Counted from the first letter of the stretch, positions 17,407 to 26,671 are shown. The stretch: DNA of 64,000 nucleotides from Periweissella cryptocerci (GCF_004358325.1 NZ_CP037940.1:1860001-1924000), one strand, 5' to 3'. Notes: a model not told the origin generated them from the sequence alone. Made by a program: numbers and translations.

Positions 17407-17865
17407 TTAACCTACTTTCGTTGTTAATGTATCGAGTTTTGTTTGATCAATGCGCAGTGGAATATCGGGAAATTCACAGTCCCCAATAATGACTGCTTCC
17501 GTGCCGTATTTAACGGCTGTTTCATAATATTTTTGTTTGTATTCTAACTTACGTAAATTTGCTTGTAAGTCAGCAATTTGTGCTTCAACGGCCTGCACTT
17601 GGCTAGTAAACATTTGGCGTCGTTCATTCAAGGTTGTATCACCAGCCATGCACCAATCAATAAATTGACCGATTTCGGCTAGGGGCATCCCGGTTTCTTT
17701 TAAACACGTAATCATGTTTAAATATTTGAAATCAGCATCCTTAAAACAGCGATTACCAGTATTCGTGCGATCGACGAAGGGTAATAGGCCTAATTTATCG
17801 TAATAGCGCAAAGTGTAGGCGGAAATACCAGTTAGTTCTTCGACTTGGCTAATTGTATATGACAT
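17407..17865 (-). CDS. MerR-family transcriptional regulator
   Basis: 152 residues. An N-terminal winged helix (1-70, with ISAYTLRYYDKLGLLPFVDR) is followed by a coiled coil (about 85-115). It resembles the AdhR/YfmP type that answers to aldehydes or electrophiles rather than metals, as no metal-binding Cys cluster is seen (inference). It is the first gene of the operon and has a MerR-type 19-bp-spacer promoter upstream. Confidence 0.88.
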   Translation of the reverse strand: MSYTISQVEELTGISAYTLRYYDKLGLLPFVDRTNTGNRCFKDADFKYLNMITCLKETGMPLAEIGQFIDWCMAGDTTLNERRQMFTSQVQAVEAQIADLQANLRKLEYKQKYYETAVKYGTEAVIIGDCEFPDIPLRIDQTKLDTLTTKVG

Positions 17866-17912
17866 GCCGTCCTCCTAAAAAATCAGCAAATTCAGTATTG
17901 TAACTGTCTTTA

Positions 17913-17943
17913 AGTATAGACCTTCGAGTGAGCTCTAAGTCAA
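17913..17943 (-). promoter_or_regulatory. MerR-type promoter and operator
   Basis: Minus strand: -35 TTGACT (17938-17943), a 19-bp spacer, -10 TATACT (17913-17918). The dyad CTTCGAGTGAGCTCTAAG lies in the spacer. The long spacer plus dyad is the hallmark of MerR-activated promoters. Confidence 0.75.
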
Positions 17944-17984
17944 CTTTCCAAAAATTCTTCACACATTTTTTAATGGAATAAGTT

Positions 17985-18008
17985 TATAATACAGTGTAAA
18001 CGGTTACA
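17985..18008 (+). promoter_or_regulatory. -10 and cre site upstream of aldo/keto reductase
   Basis: -10 TATAAT (17985-17990) followed by TGTAAACGGTTACA (17995-18008), a close match to the CcpA cre consensus, at the transcription start. Confidence 0.65.
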
Positions 18009-18161
18009 AAGGGCGACTTCTTGAGCGCTAAATCCTTTGCACCCGGATTTTTTATCAGCGCTAATTAAAGTTCCTGTAGTGCAATAAGTATTGATGATTA
18101 GCGTGTTTCGAGGTTTAAAAATAATTAGATAAGCAAATTTGAGCAATAAAGGAGACAAAAA

Positions 18162-19010
18162 ATGACTTTAACAGATACGTATACATTAGCAAACGGTATC
18201 GAAATTCCCGTAATTGGGTTTGGTACGTGGCAAAGTGCCGAGGGTGACGAAGCCTATCACGCAGTCACTGCAGCACTGAAGGCGGGCTACCGTCATATTG
18301 ATACAGCTGCCGGTTACGGTAATGAAGAATCAGTGGGCCGGGCAATCAAGGATTCAGGCATTCCACGCGCAGAAATTTTTGTTACGACTAAACTAGGTTC
18401 TAAGGCGCATGGCTACCAAGCGGCTAAGGATGCACTAAACGAATCATTAACTAAACTGGGTTTGGATTATGTTGACTTGTACTTGGTACACTGGCCAGAA
18501 CCATTAGCAATTCGCGATCATTGGGAACAAGCCAACGCTGATATGTGGCGTTCACTTGAAGAAGAGTATCACGCGGGCAAAATTAAGGCGTTGGGCGTGT
18601 CTAACTTCATGCCACACCACTTGGATGTATTGTTGCAAACGGCTGAAATCAAGCCAGTGGTTAACCAAAATTTCTTGAACCCTTCTGATCGTCAAGGTGA
18701 GTTAGTTGAATATAATAACGCCCACAAAATTCTGAATGAAGCATACTCACCACTTGTAACAGGGGCATTGCTTGAAGAAGTTGCGGTGAAAGAAGTTGCG
18801 GAAAAATATAACAAAAACATTGCGCAAGTTTTGATCCGGTGGAGCTTGCAACACAAGTTCTTACCACTGCCTAAGTCAACGCACGAAGAACGCATCATTC
18901 AAAATGGTGATGTTTTTGATTTTGAATTAACCTCGGCAGATATGGAAATTCTTGATGGAATGACCGGAATTGCAGGCTACCACAAAGACCCATCAGCGAC
19001 ACCTTGGTAA
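18162..19010 (+). CDS. Aldo/keto reductase (2,5-diketo-D-gluconate reductase type)
   Basis: 282 residues, TIM-barrel NADPH-dependent oxidoreductase. The catalytic tetrad is complete: Asp47, Tyr52, Lys77 and His110 (DTAAGYGNEE, TTKLG, LVHWPEP). The C-terminal cofactor region LPLPKSTHEERI is present. GGAG precedes ATG. A cre site at the promoter suggests carbon catabolite control. It is divergent from the MerR operon, which may share its aldehyde stress role (inference). Confidence 0.9.
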   Translation: MTLTDTYTLANGIEIPVIGFGTWQSAEGDEAYHAVTAALKAGYRHIDTAAGYGNEESVGRAIKDSGIPRAEIFVTTKLGSKAHGYQAAKDALNESLTKLGLDYVDLYLVHWPEPLAIRDHWEQANADMWRSLEEEYHAGKIKALGVSNFMPHHLDVLLQTAEIKPVVNQNFLNPSDRQGELVEYNNAHKILNEAYSPLVTGALLEEVAVKEVAEKYNKNIAQVLIRWSLQHKFLPLPKSTHEERIIQNGDVFDFELTSADMEILDGMTGIAGYHKDPSATPW

Positions 19011-19044
19011 AAAATGTGGAGTTTTCGTGAAGATTCTGTGAGCA

Positions 19045-19058
19045 TGATAGCGTTTACA
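19045..19058 (+). promoter_or_regulatory. cre-like site upstream of second aldo/keto reductase
   Basis: TGATAGCGTTTACA is one base from the cre consensus. GTGAAGATTCTGTGA just upstream (19027-19041) recurs exactly at 59968-59982. Confidence 0.5.
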
Positions 19059-19118
19059 CGTAAAGTTTGCTATGCTTTTAATAATAATAATTTTAGAAAT
19101 TGGAGAACATAATCGAAT

Positions 19119-20039
19119 ATGGCAAAGATTAAACTTGGTACAAGTGATTTATTAGTTTCAGACGTAGCTTTGGGCGTAATGCGCATTGATAGCAAGACAC
19201 CTGCTGAGGCACAAGCAATCGTTGAAAAGTCAATTGAAAAGGGCATCAACTTCTTTGATACAGCAGATATCTACGGTGCTGGTAAGTCTTCAGAAGTCTT
19301 CGGACAAGCATTGAAGGATGCCAAAATCAACCGCGAAGATATCTTCGTGCAATCAAAGGGTGGCATTGTTCCCGGTGAACGTTTTGATTTTTCAAAGCAA
19401 CACATTCTCTCAGCCGTTGATGGTGAATTAAGCCGTTTAGGTGTAGATTACCTTGATGCTTTCTTACTTCACCGTCCAGATACATTGGTTGAACCAGAAG
19501 AAGTCGCTGAAGCTTTCAATGAATTAGAAGAATCAGGTAAGGTACGCCACTTTGGTGTTTCAAACCAAAACCCTAATCAAATTGAATTGTTGAAGACTGC
19601 GGTTAAACAACCCCTTGTTGCTAACCAATTACAATTCGGTGTAATGCACACTGGTATGATTGATGAAGGCATTCACGTTAACATGACGGATGCGGCATCA
19701 GTAATGCACGATGGTGGTATCTTGTCATACAGCCGTCTGCACAACATGACGATTCAAGCATGGTCACCATTCCAATACGGTTTCTTTGATGGTCCATTTG
19801 TTGATAACCCACAATTCCCAGAATTGAACAAGACGTTGCAAACATTGGCTGACAAGTATGGTGTTGCTAAGAATACCATTGCAACTGCATGGATTTTACG
19901 TCACCCAGCTAAGATGCAAGTTATCTTGGGCTCAATGACACCAAGCCGTCTTGACGAAATGACTGATACTGATAAGGTTTCATTGACACGTCAAGAATGG
20001 TACGATGTGTACCTTGCAGCCGGTAACATTCTTCCTTAA
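19119..20039 (+). CDS. Aldo/keto reductase (YdhF-like)
   Basis: 306 residues. Barrel signatures with Asp47, Tyr52, Lys80 and His118 (FDTADIYG, VQSKGG, FLLHRP). It resembles the E. coli YdhF group in length and in the late motif QAWSPFQYG. Its physiological substrate is not known. It is a separate transcription unit with its own cre-like site and a terminator. Codon use is strongly biased towards preferred codons, suggesting high expression. Confidence 0.9.
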   Translation: MAKIKLGTSDLLVSDVALGVMRIDSKTPAEAQAIVEKSIEKGINFFDTADIYGAGKSSEVFGQALKDAKINREDIFVQSKGGIVPGERFDFSKQHILSAVDGELSRLGVDYLDAFLLHRPDTLVEPEEVAEAFNELEESGKVRHFGVSNQNPNQIELLKTAVKQPLVANQLQFGVMHTGMIDEGIHVNMTDAASVMHDGGILSYSRLHNMTIQAWSPFQYGFFDGPFVDNPQFPELNKTLQTLADKYGVAKNTIATAWILRHPAKMQVILGSMTPSRLDEMTDTDKVSLTRQEWYDVYLAAGNILP

Positions 20040-20082
20040 TGGATTAACCCGGACTGCTTAAAAGTTCATATTTGCAAATACG

Positions 20083-20130
20083 AAAGGCTCTAAGAAAGTT
20101 AGCGAAAACTAACTGACTTGGAGTCTTTTT
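20083..20130 (+). terminator. Intrinsic terminator after aldo/keto reductase
   Basis: AAAGGCTCTAAGAAAGTTAG folds onto CTAACTGACTTGGAGTCTTT, then T's. Repeat copy 4 begins 6 bp later. Confidence 0.8.
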
Positions 20131-20136
20131 AGTGCT

Positions 20137-20328
20137 CAATTCCGTCTGACATGGAATTGAATAAAATTGGCCACTCCGTTGGTTAGCGATAATACTCAAA
20201 CTAACGAAAAGCAGTTACCAACCATAGACCGCGGTAGCATGGAAAAACCAACACTGAGGATCAACAGAACCTCAGTAATTCGATGATTGAAATGTACAGA
20301 AACGACAATTCCACGCTAGAAAAAATAT
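20137..20328 (+). repeat. MITE-like repeat, copy 4 (short form)
   Basis: 192 bp. Left end TTCCGTCTGACATGGAATTG, right end CAATTCCACGCTAGAA. The internal hairpin block is missing; the junction GGCCACTCCGTTGGTTAG lies in the 8-bp CACTSCGT repeat that flanks the block in long copies. Confidence 0.88.
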
Positions 20329-20527
20329 AACCATAAAAATGGGTAGGAAGCTGACTTACGGTAAGAATATTAGAAATGTACAATGAAACTTATCATTTAT
20401 TTACATGATTATTAACGGAATTGTCTAGCGCGTCGATAAAAGTCAAAATCTGCCAATAGTATGTTCACGAATTAATCACATCTTAAAAGTATGATAGATA
20501 AAGATTAAAAAACAGAGGACAGTTATA

Positions 20528-21433
20528 ATGACAAAAATGATGAATCGCACCATTATTTATCTTTTTGCGATAATGATTGGTTTAGTAATTTTACCGATAC
20601 AAGTAGCCGCAAATAGTGTATCACAAGACAATGTTGAGACTATTGATAATCAGCAACGTAGTGATTTGAAAAATACATCAAACGTGATTGAAGGCTTTTT
20701 GCAAGACACGGAGATTGAATTACCCGGTAAGTTACCGGCTGAGGTGGATGATAATGAAACGACACCATTGCCACTACCAACCCCAGCACCAGATGTTACC
20801 CCAGATGTAACGCCAACACCATCACCAGACATCACGCCAGAAGTGAAGCCAACGCCAGTAGTACCAGATGTTACCCCGGAAGTAAAACCCCTACCAACAC
20901 CGGTGACACCAGAGGTGAAACCCAAACCAGAAGTAAAGCCAAAGCCGTTGCCCGAAGAAAAACCCGCGGTAACACCAAATGAAAAACGACCGGTAACAAA
21001 ACCTAGTACAGTGACACCAAGCGTGAAACAGCCGGTATTAACAGATAACATTAATACGATTAGTACTAATAAAGTATCGGTAACTACGGAAAAAGTAAAA
21101 ACTAATGCTGAGCGTGCAGCTGAAGTTAAGCATGCCGCTTCAATCGCTGGGAATGCGCGGATGCAAATGCTCGATGATTCGCTTGCACACCCTGAGAGTT
21201 TACAAGCAGTTGAAATTGTTACTGATGAAGGTAACAATCCAAAAGTTATCCGTCGCGAAGCACAAGCAGCTGATGCGATTGGAATTGGTCGGCATTTCAA
21301 GACTTTTTCAGAAATGCACGTGGTTGATCGTTTATCCGTTTACGCCTTGGTAATTGCGCTGATTACACTAACAATTTTTACAGGTTACGTGTTGAAGAAC
21401 AACGACAAAGATGTCTTTAATTTAGATGATTAA
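20528..21433 (+). CDS. Proline-rich membrane-anchored surface stalk protein
   Basis: 301 residues, no known family recognised. N-terminal signal or anchor segment (about 6-29), a Pro/Thr/Val-rich stalk of degenerate TPEVKP/PDVTP repeats (about 80-165), a polar domain (about 180-260), and a C-terminal membrane helix (about 270-290) followed by the short tail KNNDKDVFNLDD. There is no LPxTG, so membrane anchoring is inferred. AGAGGAC precedes ATG. It may span or decorate the cell wall. Confidence 0.8.
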   Translation: MTKMMNRTIIYLFAIMIGLVILPIQVAANSVSQDNVETIDNQQRSDLKNTSNVIEGFLQDTEIELPGKLPAEVDDNETTPLPLPTPAPDVTPDVTPTPSPDITPEVKPTPVVPDVTPEVKPLPTPVTPEVKPKPEVKPKPLPEEKPAVTPNEKRPVTKPSTVTPSVKQPVLTDNINTISTNKVSVTTEKVKTNAERAAEVKHAASIAGNARMQMLDDSLAHPESLQAVEIVTDEGNNPKVIRREAQAADAIGIGRHFKTFSEMHVVDRLSVYALVIALITLTIFTGYVLKNNDKDVFNLDD

Positions 21434-21440
21434 TATAATA

Positions 21441-21470
21441 AAAAGACAGCCCACGAAAAGGCTGTCTTTT
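21441..21470. terminator. Bidirectional terminator between stalk gene and ade
   Basis: AAAAGACAGCC pairs with GGCTGTCTTTT around CACGAAAA, with T and A tracts on both sides. Confidence 0.85.
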
Positions 21471-21503
21471 ATTATATGGTTATATTTTTTGCGTGGAATT
21501 GCG

Positions 21504-23171
21504 TTATGCGTTAATATCAATGAAATCAAATTTATCATAATCGAAGAGACCTTGATCAGTTAATTTCAATGAAGGGATAACTGGTAACGCCAAGAATGAC
21601 AAGGTTAAGAATGGGTCGTATTCAACTGCGCTGATGGTACGGAAGGCAGCCAAAACGTTGTTATATTGTTCAACAACTTGGTGGTAATCTTCGTTGGCCA
21701 TTAAACCGGCAATTGGTAATGGTAATTCAGTTGCGTTACCAGCACCGTCAACGACGACTAAGCCCCCATTGGTAGCTGCGATTTTCTCGATAGCCTTGGT
21801 AATCAACTCATCAGACATTCCGGCGGCAATTAAGTTGTGGGAATCGTGACTGATACTAGTGGCAATAGCGCCTTCACGTAGGCCTAAACCTTGTAAAATA
21901 CCGACACCGGTTGTTCCTAAGTTGTGGTGTCGTTCAACGACGACCATTTTAGCTAAGTCGGCGTTAGCGCTCGGAGCAAATTCACCATTGGTCATTGGAA
22001 CGTCGATTTGTAAGTGTTCGGTATCAATATGACCAGGGCGAATACCGATAACGTGCGCTTTACCTGTTTTTAACGGCAAGTGGAGATCACCAATCGTATA
22101 GTTCATTGATTCGTAGTTCCAAGGTAAGGTTTGCGCGGTTGAAGGTTCTGCCCATTCGCCAGCCTTCATTACCTTGGTCACGTGGACGGCGTTTAGATCA
22201 TCAACCAACAATAAGTCGGCGGTGTAGCCGGGCGTGATGGCACCAAGGTCATTGATGAAGTGTGATTGAGCGGCATTTAATGATGCCATCGTGTAAGCCA
22301 TTGCTGGGTCAAGTCCCAAGCTGATGGCTTTTTTGACGTTGAAATCAACGCCACCTTCACGGATGACATCGTTGGCCGTTTTATCATCAGTAGCAAAGGC
22401 GAAGCGTGTGTAGTTATGGTCGTTAACCGCACCAAGAATGTTCGCTAAGTCACGTTCAACAGTTCCTTCACGTAAATAAACGAAGAAGCCGGCGTCAACA
22501 CGGGCACGTGCTTCGGCGACGGTCGTTGATTCGTGATCAGTAGCGATGCCATATTGACGATATACATCTAAGTCAGCCGCTGAGAGCCCCGCCGTGTGAC
22601 CATCAACTTGTTTACCAGCTGCGAGGGCATCACTGATTTTTTGTAGCATATCAGGGTCCGCGTTTTTCACCGCTGGGAAATCCATAACTTCGGCTAAACC
22701 ACCGACACTAGGTTCAGCGTAGAACGGTTTTAAATCAGCAGCTTTCAAAGTTGCCCCAGAGTGTTCAAAACTGACCGCTGGAACTGAAGATGGTAGCATC
22801 CACTGGATTGTGATGGGGCTTTGGGCACCATCGGCCAGCATGTATTTCAAACCATCAGTTCCTTGAACGTTGGCAACTTCATGGGGATCGGCAAAAATGG
22901 TCGTAATGCCGCGACTTAAGGCTAACTTACCAAACTCTGTTGGACTTAGTAACGAGCTTTCAACGTGCATGTGCGCATCAATAATCCCAGGAACAAGATA
23001 TTGACCATGCGCATCAGTGGTTGTGTTAGCGATTAGGCTAGGTTGTTCACCTAATGCGTAGACTTTGCCGGCATTGAGCCAGACAGTTGTGTGCGTAAAT
23101 TCTAGATTGAAGACATCAAGTACGTTAGCGTTAATAATTTTTTGATCAACGTTTTTTTGATCGTTTTCCAT
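21504..23171 (-). CDS. ade: Adenine deaminase
   Basis: Converts adenine to hypoxanthine and ammonia in purine salvage. 555 residues of the amidohydrolase superfamily, with metal-binding PGIIDAHMHVESSL, FADPHEVANV, DGHTAG and DHESTT. The C-terminal domain has VERHHNLGTTGVG and SHDSHNL, typical of bacterial Ade. CGGAGG precedes ATG. No purine riboswitch is present in the short leader. Confidence 0.95.
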   Translation of the reverse strand: MENDQKNVDQKIINANVLDVFNLEFTHTTVWLNAGKVYALGEQPSLIANTTTDAHGQYLVPGIIDAHMHVESSLLSPTEFGKLALSRGITTIFADPHEVANVQGTDGLKYMLADGAQSPITIQWMLPSSVPAVSFEHSGATLKAADLKPFYAEPSVGGLAEVMDFPAVKNADPDMLQKISDALAAGKQVDGHTAGLSAADLDVYRQYGIATDHESTTVAEARARVDAGFFVYLREGTVERDLANILGAVNDHNYTRFAFATDDKTANDVIREGGVDFNVKKAISLGLDPAMAYTMASLNAAQSHFINDLGAITPGYTADLLLVDDLNAVHVTKVMKAGEWAEPSTAQTLPWNYESMNYTIGDLHLPLKTGKAHVIGIRPGHIDTEHLQIDVPMTNGEFAPSANADLAKMVVVERHHNLGTTGVGILQGLGLREGAIATSISHDSHNLIAAGMSDELITKAIEKIAATNGGLVVVDGAGNATELPLPIAGLMANEDYHQVVEQYNNVLAAFRTISAVEYDPFLTLSFLALPVIPSLKLTDQGLFDYDKFDFIDINA

Positions 23172-23265
23172 GAAAACCTCCGGGTGAAATTTATTATTTA
23201 GGGTTTGTTAGTTTTTTTGGTGGTGCTAAAAATTGCGAACTAGCAGAGCGATTATTTAATAAACA

Positions 23266-23294
23266 ATTATAGGTAGAAATGCATAGTAGTGCAA
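23266..23294 (-). promoter_or_regulatory. Promoter of ade
   Basis: Minus strand: -35 TTGCAC (23289-23294), 17-bp spacer, -10 TATAAT (23266-23271). Confidence 0.7.
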
Positions 23295-23301
23295 TTAATT
23301 A

Positions 23302-23739
23302 CTACCGGGTTAATTCTTTAACCATGCGAACGTGAGGAGCGCCAGCGTCAAGGAACTGTTCGCCAACAACTTGATAACCGAGGGCTTCATAAAAACCTTT
23401 AGCTTGAATTTGGGCACCAAGATCAAGTGTTTTGACATGTTTTTCACGGGCGTCTGCTTCAACTTGCTTTAATAAGGCGGTGCTATAACCTTTACCGCGC
23501 GCTGCTTTGGTAGTGGCGACTCGTTGAATGTGCCAATTACCTGGCTTGTCTTTTGAAATACGTGCAGTTGTGATAGGTTCATCGGGTGTTAGATAACCGA
23601 CATAGTGCGTGGTAGTTTCATCTAGGCCATCAAGTTCATCAGAGATGGAAAAACCTTGTTCTTTATTAAAAACGGCGAGACGAATTTCTAGTGCGTCAGT
23701 AGCCACGTGGCCAAAGCCAAATTGTTTTTCGATTTGCAT
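23302..23739 (-). CDS. GNAT-family N-acetyltransferase (ElaA/YjcF-like)
   Basis: 145 residues. The acetyl-CoA binding motif is VATTKAARGKGYSTALLKQ and the late motif AKGFYEALGYQVVGEQFLDA is typical of the ElaA/YjcF subgroup. Substrate unknown. It lies upstream of ade on the same strand, but ade has its own promoter in between. Confidence 0.87.
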   Translation of the reverse strand: MQIEKQFGFGHVATDALEIRLAVFNKEQGFSISDELDGLDETTTHYVGYLTPDEPITTARISKDKPGNWHIQRVATTKAARGKGYSTALLKQVEADAREKHVKTLDLGAQIQAKGFYEALGYQVVGEQFLDAGAPHVRMVKELTR

Positions 23740-23836
23740 AATTAATTATTCCTTAATATTGATTTATTAAATATTGTACTCGTTTGGTGGTAGAATTGAT
23801 AAGATATAACACAAAAATTGAGGATATTATTATAAA

Positions 23837-26002
23837 ATGCGAAAACTATTTAACCATTTAAGCACGCGAAAAGGTTTCTTTTGGTTCTTAATCATCTTAT
23901 TTTGGGCCAAAACACTCTTGGCATACTTTCTAGATTTTGGAGCGCTCGGAGTTCAAACCCCATTTCAGTTTCTAATTATGTTGATTAATCCGATTGCCAC
24001 ATCGATTATTCTGTTCGGGATAGCTTGGTTTTTCAAACGCGCCAAGTTTTTTTACCCAGTATTAGGAATTATGTATATTCTAAATACGGTACTTTTGTAT
24101 TTAAATGTCATCTACTTCCGTGAGTTTACGGATTTCATGACGGTTAATACGATGCTTGGTTACGATAAAGTTAATCAAGGATTGAGTGGTGCCGGTTATG
24201 AATTAATGGACTTTCACGATATTTTCTTTTGGGTTGATATCGTGATAATCATCGTCCTCCTATTAACCAAGGTAATTAAGTTCGATGTGAAAAAAGCCGC
24301 ACGTTGGTCGGGTTTAGCAGCCTTGTCAGGTGGTATGTTACTTTTGATGGTGAATATTGCATTTGCTGACATGAGTCGCCCACAGCTATTGACGCGGCAG
24401 TTTGACCGGACTTACTTTGTTAAATATTTAGGGTTAGATGCTTTTACTACCTATGATGGTATTAATTCACATCAGACCGCTGAGTTACGAAAAAATGCGA
24501 AGAGCTCTGAAATTAACGGGATTTTGAAATACGTGCGCGCACATTACGCTCAGCCTAATCCAAAATATTATGGAGTTGCCAAAGGCCGCAACGTGATTGT
24601 TATTCACCTCGAAAGTTTCCAACAATTTAGTATTAATAAGAAAATTAATGGGCAAGAGGTCACGCCGTTCTTGAACTCGCTCTATAATTCCAAAGATAGC
24701 CTGTCCTTTGCCAACTTCTTTAACCAAGTTGGGCAGGGGAAAACTTCGGATGCCGAAAACATGCTTGAAACAGGAACTTTTGGTTTGCCACAAGGCTCGT
24801 TATTTGCCCAACTCGGGGATGACGAAACCTTCCAAGCAATGCCAGAAATTTTAAAACAACATGGTGATTACACGTCGGCTGTTTTCCACGGTAACAATGC
24901 GGCCTTTTGGAATCGGAATAACGTTTATAAAAACATGGGGTATGATTACTTCTACGATGCGAGTTACTTTGATACGACGGGAGACCGGGCAACTGGCTAT
25001 GGTCTAAAGGATAAGTTGTTGTTCCATGACTCAATTCCGTATTTAGAACACTTACAACAACCGTTCTATACGAAGTACATTACTGTCACTAACCACTTCC
25101 CATATTCATTGGACAAGGAAGATCAAGATAAGGGCTTCAAAACTGTTAATACTGACTCAAAAATTATTAACAACTACTTTGTCACTAACCGATACTTGGA
25201 TGATTCAATCAAGGAATTTTTCAGTTATTTGAAAAAATCTGGGCTATATAAAGATTCAGTAGTTCTCTTGTATGGGGATCACTATGGTATTTCTGACACT
25301 GAAAACCCAGGCTTAGCGCCGATAGTTGGTAAAAGTACCGATGACTGGAATGCTAATGATGATGCAGAAATGCAACGGGTGCCATTAATTATTCACGTGC
25401 CAGGGTTGAAGGATGGTGGCGTACAGAAACAATATGGTGGTGAAATTGACGTCGTTCCAACATTGGAACATCTGTTGGGAATTGATTCAAAAGAATATGT
25501 ACAATTTGGTTCGGATTTGATGAGCAAACAACATAGTCAAGTTGTGGCGTTCCGGGATGGTGATTTTGTTTCACCAACCTATAATTACATTAATGGGACG
25601 GTTTATAAGACTAAAACGGGTGCGGAATTAGACGAAACCCCAGCTCTGATGAAGAAGATTGATAAAACCGCCACGGCAGTTAAAGAAAAACTGAGTATGT
25701 CGGATTCATTAAACCAAAAGAATTTATTGCGTTTCTATACACCGGACGGCTTTACCCCAGTTGATCCAAGTAAATACAATTACACGTATCCGAATGGGGT
25801 TAATTTTGCCAAGCAAGTTGAGGCAAAACTGCATTTGAAGTCCACTAGCATCTTTAGTCAAAATCAAGATAAATCGACCCAGAGTCTTTATCGAACTGAC
25901 GCACCAGAAGTAAACCACAAGAACATGGATACTTCAAGAATTCAACAAACGCGCAAAACTGATACCGATGATGGTGAAAGTTCAAGCAGCAGTTCAAATT
26001 AG
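23837..26002 (+). CDS. ltaS: Lipoteichoic acid synthase family sulfatase
   Basis: Polymerises glycerol phosphate from phosphatidylglycerol onto the lipid anchor outside the membrane. 721 residues: five N-terminal membrane helices (to about residue 175), a linker, then an extracellular alkaline-phosphatase-like domain. Metal ligand Glu259 is in HLES, nucleophile Thr303 in GQGKTSDAE, later ligands in YGDHYG. The C-terminus ends in a disordered Ser-rich tail. A long-tail LtaS paralogue or primase cannot be excluded. Confidence 0.92.
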   Translation: MRKLFNHLSTRKGFFWFLIILFWAKTLLAYFLDFGALGVQTPFQFLIMLINPIATSIILFGIAWFFKRAKFFYPVLGIMYILNTVLLYLNVIYFREFTDFMTVNTMLGYDKVNQGLSGAGYELMDFHDIFFWVDIVIIIVLLLTKVIKFDVKKAARWSGLAALSGGMLLLMVNIAFADMSRPQLLTRQFDRTYFVKYLGLDAFTTYDGINSHQTAELRKNAKSSEINGILKYVRAHYAQPNPKYYGVAKGRNVIVIHLESFQQFSINKKINGQEVTPFLNSLYNSKDSLSFANFFNQVGQGKTSDAENMLETGTFGLPQGSLFAQLGDDETFQAMPEILKQHGDYTSAVFHGNNAAFWNRNNVYKNMGYDYFYDASYFDTTGDRATGYGLKDKLLFHDSIPYLEHLQQPFYTKYITVTNHFPYSLDKEDQDKGFKTVNTDSKIINNYFVTNRYLDDSIKEFFSYLKKSGLYKDSVVLLYGDHYGISDTENPGLAPIVGKSTDDWNANDDAEMQRVPLIIHVPGLKDGGVQKQYGGEIDVVPTLEHLLGIDSKEYVQFGSDLMSKQHSQVVAFRDGDFVSPTYNYINGTVYKTKTGAELDETPALMKKIDKTATAVKEKLSMSDSLNQKNLLRFYTPDGFTPVDPSKYNYTYPNGVNFAKQVEAKLHLKSTSIFSQNQDKSTQSLYRTDAPEVNHKNMDTSRIQQTRKTDTDDGESSSSSSN

Positions 26003-26016
26003 TTAATAATATCGAA

Positions 26017-26111
26017 GGTGGGACACGACTTGTCCAACCTACCCAATAAGCCTGATTTCTCCTTGTTCCAGTAAGGGAGGAATCAGGCTTATTAATGTAC
26101 AACAAAAGGCC
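26017..26111 (+). repeat. Second repeat family: hairpin element after ltaS
   Basis: GTGGGACACGACTTGTCC, then AATAAGCCTGATTTCTCCTT pairing with GGAGGAATCAGGCTTATT. Partner of the minus-strand element at 10672-10770. It probably terminates ltaS. Confidence 0.75.
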
Positions 26112-26160
26112 AGTTGGTTGATTTCTTATACTATCAAAACAAATACTGATGCATCAGCAA

Positions 26161-26174
26161 TGAAAACGTTTACA
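26161..26174 (+). promoter_or_regulatory. Upstream cre site of the cellobiose EIIB gene
   Basis: TGAAAACGTTTACA, a full match to the cre consensus. TTCACA-N5-TTTACA (26189-26205) lies between it and the promoter. Confidence 0.75.
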
Positions 26175-26224
26175 TGAAACACAAAAAATTCACAATTTAT
26201 TTACAATTTCTTCGTCTGAAAGGG

Positions 26225-26275
26225 TTTACATTTTCACATTCGAGCTTTATAGTATAGATATTGAAAGCGATTACA
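26225..26275 (+). promoter_or_regulatory. Promoter and second cre site of the EIIB gene
   Basis: -35 TTTACA (26225-26230), 17-bp spacer, -10 TATAGT (26248-26253), cre TGAAAGCGATTACA (26262-26275) over the transcription start. The same geometry occurs twice upstream of the EIIC gene. Confidence 0.75.
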
Positions 26276-26333
26276 GTGGTAGTTGCAAAAATACTAAATT
26301 AAATGGTTATAAAAACCGGAGGATATTAAGATT

Positions 26334-26654
26334 ATGGCAGAAAAGACAGTTATGTTAGTGTGTGCAGCAGGTATGTCAACTTCATTGTTGGTGGCAGCAA
26401 TGCAAAAGGCAGCAGTTGCAGCCGGTAAAGATTACGAAATCTTCGCAACTGCATCAGCAGACGCTGATAACAAAATTGCTGAAAAGCACCCAGACGTTCT
26501 TATGCTTGGACCTCAAATTCGCTACCTTGAAGGCGAAATGAAGAAGAAGGCAGAAGCAGCTGGTATTCCTATGGAAATCATCAACATGCAAGATTACGGC
26601 ATGATGAAGGGTGATAACGTCCTTAAGGAAGCTGACCGTTTGATGGGTGTTTAA
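26334..26654 (+). CDS. PTS cellobiose/beta-glucoside EIIB component
   Basis: 106-residue cytoplasmic phosphocarrier of the lactose/cellobiose PTS family. It passes phosphate from EIIA to the incoming sugar at EIIC. The phospho-Cys is Cys10 in VCAAGMSTS. GGAGG precedes ATG. It is first in the 26.3-31.0 kb sugar cluster and is followed by its own terminator, probably letting it be made in excess of downstream genes. EIIC lies 6 kb away under a related promoter. Confidence 0.94.
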   Translation: MAEKTVMLVCAAGMSTSLLVAAMQKAAVAAGKDYEIFATASADADNKIAEKHPDVLMLGPQIRYLEGEMKKKAEAAGIPMEIINMQDYGMMKGDNVLKEADRLMGV

Positions 26655-26671
26655 TTCTTAATTAACACTTC

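Noticed and set aside
20650..21300. 216-codon antisense ORF rich in Gly, Thr and Ser
   Set aside because: Exact shadow of the proline-repeat stalk of the plus-strand gene; no start signals.
23172..23301. Purine riboswitch for adenine deaminase
   Set aside because: The leader after the mapped-looking promoter is short and lacks the conserved purine aptamer core.
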